Below, in pieces: positions 6,141-9,855 of a DNA stretch of 9,855 nucleotides (position 1 is its first letter; each line of letters opens with the position of its first letter). The DNA comes from JBJHBY01 sp050485745. GTDB taxonomy: Bacteria > Pseudomonadota > Gammaproteobacteria > Pseudomonadales > CAMLJR01. The notes under the pieces are model-generated. The model was not told where the DNA came from and searched no databases. It saw only the letters and a list, made by a program, of their open reading frames with translations. Location of the stretch: contig JBJHBY010000130.1 in the NCBI GenBank assembly GCA_050485745.1, forward strand, positions 1 through 9,855, written 5' to 3'. Position numbers and translations under genes: made by a program.

Positions 6141-7415
6141 TCAGGCCTCGCGGGCGATCCCGTAGCGATCGCTGTAGAAGCGCAGGGCCGCTTCCACCTG
6201 TGCCGGGTCGAGGCCAAAATCGGCGAGGCTATAGCGGTGTTGGCCATGCTTGTGCTGGCGATTGCTCTCCAGCCAGGCCTGCATCGCCGCCAGGGCCGCC
6301 GGGCTCAGGTCACGGCCCAGCCAGTCGTAGATGCGCCGCACCTCGGCCTGCCAGTCGCGATTGATGTCGGCATAGTGAACATCCAGCTGCCGGGAAGGGT
6401 CGATCACCGTATCGCGCAGGGACTGGGTCTTGTGCAGCATCGCCACCACCTTGGCGTACCAGTCGCGACCGATCCAGTGGGGGTCCACGTGGTCGGTGTC
6501 ACGTACCATGCCGTTCCAGGTCATGGAACAGATCGAGCCCAGGGTCTGCACCGGGTCGCGATGGGTGAAGACCAGCCGCGCATCGGGAAACACTCGCAAC
6601 AGGGCATCCAGGTCCTGCATGTGCTGCGGGGTTTTCATCACCCAGGGACGGTCGGGCGGGTCACGGCGATACCAGCTGATGATCTGCAGCAGTGTGCGCA
6701 TGTAGCGATAGGCGTGGGTCTGGTCGTTTTCCGCCAGCCAGGCCCCGAAGGAAGGCACGCGATTCATCACCTCGAACAGCTGCGACGAAAACGCATGCTG
6801 CAGCAGGCCGACTTCTTCCTCGACCTCCATGGCACCCAGGGGATGCACAGCGGCAATCTGCGGGCCCATGTACAGGACCGCCCGCAACGCCTGTGCCACC
6901 TGCACCGGGCGCGGATCCGGGCCCGGGCCAAAGCTGTCCGGCCAGGGCACGGGATGCACCGACTCCCAGGCCTTGAGATGGAGGAAGCCGGGGTCGCTGG
7001 CCAGCAGCCGGTGCAGCCGGGTGGTGCCCGAGCGCGCCAGACCCACGATCACGACCGGCGCCACCACCGGCCGCTCGAGGATTTCCGGGTGCCGGTCCAG
7101 CAGGTCCTGCGCCAGCAGCCGGTGGCGCAGCAGGCGCAGCAGCGACATGCGCGCCAGATAACGCCCCAGGGGGTTGAGGTCCGCCTCGGTTTCCAGAGCA
7201 TGCAACAGGCGCCGCAGGGCCTCGCGGAAGGACTCGTCACCGAAGAAATGCAAGCCGGCGGCACGGCGCGCCGCCTCGATCAGCCCGCGCTCACTGAGGT
7301 CGGCGTGCCCCAGGCCAAAGCGCGAACTGATGCGCAGCAGGCCGTTGACCAGGCGCAACGGTTTGCGGTGATAGGCGGTCGCTGGCGGCAGGCCAGTGTC
7401 AGTGCTGCTGGGCAT
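6141..7415 (-). CDS. Sulfotransferase family protein (PAPS-dependent)
   Basis: A 424-residue member of the bacterial sulfotransferase family (Sulfotransfer_3 type), which moves a sulfuryl group from PAPS to a hydroxyl or amine. The acceptor cannot be told. The 5'-phosphosulfate loop is VIVGLARSGTTRLHRLL (122-138), preceded by a helical N-terminal region typical of the long bacterial subgroup. The 3'-phosphate site is RLVFTHRDPVQTLGS (280-294), and WVMKTPQHMQDLDAL (258-272) lies between as expected. The C-terminal basic stretch RQHKHGQHRYSLADFGL (386-402) is also typical. No signal peptide or membrane helix is seen. ATG 7415 is the first plausible start, but only a poor GGA lies ahead; the reading frame upstream has no better start. 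It is divergent from the TetR gene across 77 bp with an inverted repeat, so it is probably that regulator's target. Related genes are common beside SDR and TetR genes in lipid- and sterol-active bacteria (recalled, not checked). Confidence 0.92.
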   Translation of the reverse strand: MPSSTDTGLPPATAYHRKPLRLVNGLLRISSRFGLGHADLSERGLIEAARRAAGLHFFGDESFREALRRLLHALETEADLNPLGRYLARMSLLRLLRHRLLAQDLLDRHPEILERPVVAPVVIVGLARSGTTRLHRLLASDPGFLHLKAWESVHPVPWPDSFGPGPDPRPVQVAQALRAVLYMGPQIAAVHPLGAMEVEEEVGLLQHAFSSQLFEVMNRVPSFGAWLAENDQTHAYRYMRTLLQIISWYRRDPPDRPWVMKTPQHMQDLDALLRVFPDARLVFTHRDPVQTLGSICSMTWNGMVRDTDHVDPHWIGRDWYAKVVAMLHKTQSLRDTVIDPSRQLDVHYADINRDWQAEVRRIYDWLGRDLSPAALAAMQAWLESNRQHKHGQHRYSLADFGLDPAQVEAALRFYSDRYGIAREA

Positions 7416-7450
7416 GTGGCAGTATCCGGGAGCAATGATGTGGGCAATAA

Positions 7451-7467
7451 TCCGTACTTATTACGGA
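7451..7467. promoter_or_regulatory. Inverted repeat, likely TetR operator between divergent genes
   Basis: TCCGTA (7451-7456) and TACGGA (7462-7467) are perfect inverted repeats with a five-base centre CTTAT, 17 bp in all, in the AT-rich core of the 77-bp gap between the sulfotransferase and tetR starts. Position, symmetry and length fit autoregulation plus repression of the divergent gene. AATAAT (7446-7451) next to it is a -10-like hexamer, but I could not assign a convincing -35 on either strand. Confidence 0.65.
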
Positions 7468-7492
7468 AAAGACTAGAAGACGAGGACCCTGC

Positions 7493-8167
7493 ATGTCAAC
7501 GCGCCGAGGCCGCCCGCCCCGCCTGAGCCGAGAAGCCATCCTGCGCTGCGCCCTGGAGCAACTGGACCGCGGACGACCACTGACCATGACCGGCGTGGCC
7601 CGCGCGCTGGGAGTGGCGCCCATGACTTTGTATACCCACGTGCGCAACCGCGAGGATCTGGAAGAAAGCCTTGCGGCCCTGGTCATGGACAGCCTGGAGC
7701 TGCAACTGGACAGCAACGCGCCCTGGCATCGCCAGGCCCGGCAGTGGGCGGCACAACTGCACCAGCGGCTGATGCAGTATCCCCAGGTGGTGCAGTTGCT
7801 TGGCAGCGGTGGCCGCACCCGCCTGCCACGGGCCTGGCTGCCCGTGCACGCGGTGTTGATTCGATGCCTGCAGGCTGGCGGGCTGCACAACAGGGCTCTG
7901 GCGGACGCCGCTCGCTGGGTGGCGCAGACGGTCATCGCGGCCGTCATGCTGCATCATGCCCGCGCCCGGGAAACCGACCCGGAAGCACAGGATGTCACCG
8001 CGGCGGCTGCGCTCTTGCCAGAGCTCAGCGCCGAGGACCAGGCCAGCTTCAATGCGATCCTGCCCTATCTCGACGCGCCGCCCGCCCGGCTCTGGGAGTT
8101 CAGCCTTGATCGCATGGAGGCTGCGCTGATACAACTCGCGGAGCAAGGCTCGCCGGACTTGCGGTAG
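7493..8167 (+). CDS. TetR/AcrR family transcriptional regulator
   Basis: A 224-residue one-domain-plus-ligand-domain repressor of the TetR type. The N-terminus RRGRPPRLSREAILRCALEQ (4-23) begins the DNA-binding domain, and the helix-turn-helix with recognition helix is at about 31-51 (MTGVARALGVAPMTLYTHV), followed by NREDLEESL, the usual junction. The C-terminal 160 residues are an Ala/Leu-rich helical bundle for ligand and dimerisation. They resemble the TetR class C-terminal domain rather than a named subfamily, so the inducer is unknown. ATG 7493 is preceded by GAGG (7482-7485) seven bases away. It faces away from the sulfotransferase gene, and the inverted repeat between them is the expected operator. 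The gdpD-glpD pair follows in the same direction after 83 bp but has its own promoter candidate. Confidence 0.93.
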   Translation: MSTRRGRPPRLSREAILRCALEQLDRGRPLTMTGVARALGVAPMTLYTHVRNREDLEESLAALVMDSLELQLDSNAPWHRQARQWAAQLHQRLMQYPQVVQLLGSGGRTRLPRAWLPVHAVLIRCLQAGGLHNRALADAARWVAQTVIAAVMLHHARARETDPEAQDVTAAAALLPELSAEDQASFNAILPYLDAPPARLWEFSLDRMEAALIQLAEQGSPDLR

Positions 8168-8186
8168 CGTGGGCAGGCCCTAAACT
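8159..8186 (+). promoter_or_regulatory. Candidate promoter of the gdpD-glpD operon
   Basis: TTGCGG (8159-8164) and TAAACT (8181-8186) are 16 bp apart; the -35 overlaps the end of the TetR gene. GCCCTA/TAGGGC (8177-8182 and 8189-8194) is an inverted repeat over the -10, a possible regulator site or a small hairpin after tetR. The start would fall near 8193. Confidence 0.45.
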
Positions 8187-8190
8187 GCTA

Positions 8191-8230
8191 GGGCACCTCT
8201 GATCAATTCGGCAATGGCTCAGAGCTGCCC
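8191..8230 (+). promoter_or_regulatory. Long stem-loop in the 5' leader of the gdpD-glpD transcript
   Basis: GGGCA pairs with TGCCC (8191-8195 with 8226-8230). After one C-C mismatch CTCTGA pairs with TCAGAG (8197-8202 with 8219-8224), and an upper part pairs ATT with AAT around a CGGC loop. The stem ends five bases before the purine-rich ribosome binding site (from 8235). If transcription starts near 8193 it caps the 5' end. The GGGC at 8191-8194 can instead pair with GCCC at 8177-8180, so two folds compete in read-through RNA. Confidence 0.6.
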
Positions 8231-8250
8231 TGGTGGGAGAGGAGACCTGC

Positions 8251-8973
8251 ATGCACCGCCGCCTGATTGCCCACCGTGGCTGGCGCAGTCGCTATCCGGA
8301 GAACACCCTCGCCGCCATTGCCGGCGCCGTCGACGCCGGTGCCCGCGCGATCGAAATCGACGTGCAACTCAGTGCCGACCGGGTTCCTGTACTGTTCCAC
8401 GACCGCAGCCTGTGGCGCATCTGCCGCAAACGCGGCCGCGTCAGCCAGTACCCGGCCAGTGAGCTGCAGGGGTTCAGTGCCGGCGAGCCGGGACGCTTCG
8501 GGCGCCGCTTCGAATCGGAGCGCATCCCCTCACTGCAGCAGGTCGTCGCCCTGCTGCGGCAGCACCCGCAGGTCCATCTGTTCCTGGAGATCAAGGCGGA
8601 GGCGCTGGAGCATACCGATCCCGCAGAAGCCTTCAGGCAGATCGCCCGCGAGATCGCTCCCCTGGAAGGCCGCTGCACCCTGATCAGCTTCGTGCTGAAG
8701 GCCCTGCATCCGGCCCACGCCGCCGGCTGGCCACAGCTCGGCCCGGTACTGCGCCGCTGGCAGCAGCTGCAGGGGCATCACATCAGAACCCTGGCGCCCA
8801 GCGTGGTGTTCTGTGACTGGAAACAGCTGCCTGCCGGGCCCGTGCAGTGCCCCTGGCCACTGGCGCTGTACGAGGTCGCCGATCCATCGCAGGCGCGGGC
8901 GCTGCTGACGCGCGGCGCCAGCTGGATCGAGACCTTCGAGATCGGCGAGATGATCGAGGCCATGGCGTCATGA
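8251..8973 (+). CDS. Glycerophosphodiester phosphodiesterase
   Basis: This enzyme hydrolyses glycerophosphodiesters (deacylated phospholipids) to sn-glycerol-3-phosphate and an alcohol, needing a divalent metal. At 240 residues without a signal peptide it is the cytoplasmic UgpQ-like size, not the longer periplasmic GlpQ. The TIM-barrel site is complete: H8-R9-G10 (IAHRGWRS), E17-N18 (PENTL), E35 and D37 (AIEIDVQ), H50 (LFHDRSL) and E113-K115 (FLEIKAE). I start at ATG 8251 because GGGAGAGGAG (8235-8244) is an excellent ribosome binding site six bases ahead and IAHRG then sits at the N-terminus as in the family. A GTG at 8233 would add six residues and destroy that spacing. It overlaps the next gene by ATGA, so the product is made together with the GlpD-like dehydrogenase that would use its glycerol-3-phosphate. 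Confidence 0.93.
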   Translation: MHRRLIAHRGWRSRYPENTLAAIAGAVDAGARAIEIDVQLSADRVPVLFHDRSLWRICRKRGRVSQYPASELQGFSAGEPGRFGRRFESERIPSLQQVVALLRQHPQVHLFLEIKAEALEHTDPAEAFRQIAREIAPLEGRCTLISFVLKALHPAHAAGWPQLGPVLRRWQQLQGHHIRTLAPSVVFCDWKQLPAGPVQCPWPLALYEVADPSQARALLTRGASWIETFEIGEMIEAMAS

Positions 8974-9707
8974 ACGCGCCACCGACCGGCGCAGCCCCCT
9001 ATGACATCATCGTGGTGGGCGGCGGCATCCACGGCGCCGGCGTCGCCCAGGCCGCCGCCGCGGCCGGTTATCGCTGCCTGCTGCTGGATGCCGGTGACTG
9101 GGGCGGGGCCACATCGAGCCGCTCCAGCAAACTGATCCACGGCGGCCTGCGCTATCTGGAGAGCGGGCAGATCCCGCTGGTCTACCACAGCCTGCGGGAA
9201 CGCCATCGCCTGCTGCGCCTGGCCCCGGAGCTGGTCCGCCCGGTGCCGTTCTACATCCCGATCTACCGGCAGACGCGGCGACGACCCTGGCAGATTCGCG
9301 CCGGGCTCAGCCTCTACGCCCTGCTGGCCGGACTGCACCCCCTGGCACGCTTCAAGAGCCTGCCGCGCCGGCAGTGGTCGCAACTCGGCGGCCTGCGACA
9401 GCAAGGGCTGCAGGCCGTATTCCGTTACTGGGATGCCCAGACCGACGATCACGCCCTGACCCGCGCCGTGGTCGCTTCGGCCACGGCCCTTGGGGCGGAT
9501 ACCCGCAGCCACAGCCGGGTTCTCCGCGGAGAACGGGATTCCGGGGGCTACCGGGTGAGCTGGCAAGCCGCCGACGGGGAACACCAGGCCCACTGCCGTG
9601 TCCTGGTCAACGCCTGTGGCCCCTGGGTGAATGACCTGCTCGCCCGCCTGCAGCCACCCCTCGGGATGCGCTCCATCGCACTGGTCCAGGGCAGCCATAT
9701 CCAGCTG
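8970..9707 (+). CDS. glpD: Glycerol-3-phosphate dehydrogenase (GlpD-like), truncated at a sequence junction
   Basis: GlpD is the FAD-dependent, membrane-associated enzyme oxidising glycerol-3-phosphate to dihydroxyacetone phosphate and passing electrons to quinone. The N-terminal FAD fold VVGGGIHGAGVA (15-26) is intact, followed by the family signature ATSSRSSKLIHGGLRYLE (47-64), YWDAQTDDHALTRAVV (153-168) and VNACGPWVNDLL (213-224). The last GlpD-like residues are QGSHIQL (240-246), about half of a ~500-residue protein. Beyond base ~9707 the frame stays open to the window end, but its Arg/Val/Gly-rich translation no longer resembles GlpD and the opposite strand codes instead (next entry). 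So this is a broken gene or a misassembled one. The start ATG 8970 overlaps the gdpD stop (ATGA), pointing to translational coupling. GlpD versus another DAO-family dehydrogenase is settled by the HGGLRYLE signature. A paralogue with slightly different substrate remains possible. Confidence 0.88.
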
Positions 9708-9712
9708 CGGCA
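9702..9712. other. Junction joining glpD to an unrelated, oppositely oriented coding sequence
   Basis: GlpD similarity on the plus strand ends around CAGCTG (9702-9707), and the ferredoxin-type coding on the minus strand begins at the same bases. About 148-150 bases lie between the junction and the end of the window. No direct or inverted repeat, target-site duplication or insertion-sequence end is seen at the junction. Confidence 0.7.
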
Positions 9713-9855
9713 GCGGCTCGGAGACGTAGAGGTCCTGCTCGGGGTTGATCGACGGCGCGGTCAGCCGGGTGCGGAGCTCGGCCTCCTCGCCGTTGTGCGT
9801 GATCGTCAGGCAGTCCACCGGGCAGACGTCGATGCAGGCGTCGCACTCGATGCAG
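9705..9855 (-). CDS. Fragment of a 4Fe-4S ferredoxin-type protein (both ends missing)
   Basis: On the minus strand the frame enters at the window end and reads CIECDACIDVCPVDCLTITH, then about 30 more residues to YVSEPLPQ. The spacing C-x2-C-x2-C-x3-C-P is the classic 4Fe-4S ligand motif, and the fragment has clean GC-rich coding composition. From memory it resembles the ferredoxin part of FAD-dependent, glutamate-synthase-small-subunit-like oxidoreductases encoded beside 2-oxoacid:acceptor oxidoreductases, where a second CxxC cluster follows soon after; this is not checked. After LPQ (base 9705) the frame runs antisense into glpD, so the protein is cut at the same point where GlpD is cut. 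No start codon of its own is visible, since the gene extends beyond the window. Confidence 0.75.

Noticed and set aside
6237..7526. 429-codon plus-strand open frame opposite the sulfotransferase
   Set aside because: His/Arg/Gln-rich translation without recognisable motifs, while the minus strand shows both PAPS-binding motifs. It also crosses the divergent promoter and the tetR start.
8778..9818. 346-codon minus-strand frame that begins with ferredoxin-like sequence and continues opposite gdpD and glpD
   Set aside because: Only the part from 9705 on is real coding sequence; the rest is antisense to glpD and gdpD. The frame is an artefact of the junction, not a new Fe-S fusion protein.

Overview
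The window reads as a piece of a GC-rich gammaproteobacterial chromosome, of the Pseudomonas/Alcanivorax/Halomonas kind. The grounds are an HslU and an RNase II that follow the Escherichia coli proteins closely, a DUF971 gene directly behind hslU (an order known from pseudomonads), and REP-type palindromes with a GTAG foot. Genus cannot be fixed by reading alone. Almost all of it is ordinary chromosomal housekeeping and accessory metabolism. I found no CRISPR array, phage, transposase, tRNA or rRNA, and no convincing new multi-gene system.

Layout. (1) 2-1197, plus strand: the 3' part of hslU (protease ATPase) and a small DUF971 gene. (2) 1198-1546: a gene-free gap between converging genes, holding four REP-like hairpins and an 18-bp palindrome that runs into a TACGG tandem array. 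(3) 1547-2932, minus strand: a PIN-PhoH protein (nuclease-like domain plus ATPase) with a very good sigma70-type promoter about 260 bp upstream, so it should have a long leader. (4) 3354-4124, plus: a short-chain dehydrogenase. (5) 4212-6101, plus: rnb, exoribonuclease II. (6) 6141-7415, minus: a PAPS-dependent sulfotransferase, divergent from (7) 7493-8167, plus: a TetR-type regulator. They share a 77-bp gap with a clear inverted repeat that is the likely operator. (8) 8251-9707, plus: a glycerophosphodiester phosphodiesterase translationally coupled (ATGA overlap) to a GlpD-like glycerol-3-phosphate dehydrogenase. Together they would turn glycerophosphodiesters into glycerol-3-phosphate and then dihydroxyacetone phosphate. 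A long 5' hairpin precedes the pair.

The last ~150 bases do not belong to glpD. At about 9705-9710 the GlpD similarity stops inside the conserved GSHI region, and the opposite strand becomes a clean 4Fe-4S ferredoxin-type coding sequence running off the window end. This is either a real rearrangement or, more likely, an assembly or read chimera at a contig end.

The most useful second looks are the junction at 9705-9710, the REP element that supplies the PhoH stop codon, the palindrome/TACGG array at 1374-1410, the palindromic PhoH promoter at 3188-3234, and the leader hairpin of the gdpD-glpD operon at 8191-8230.
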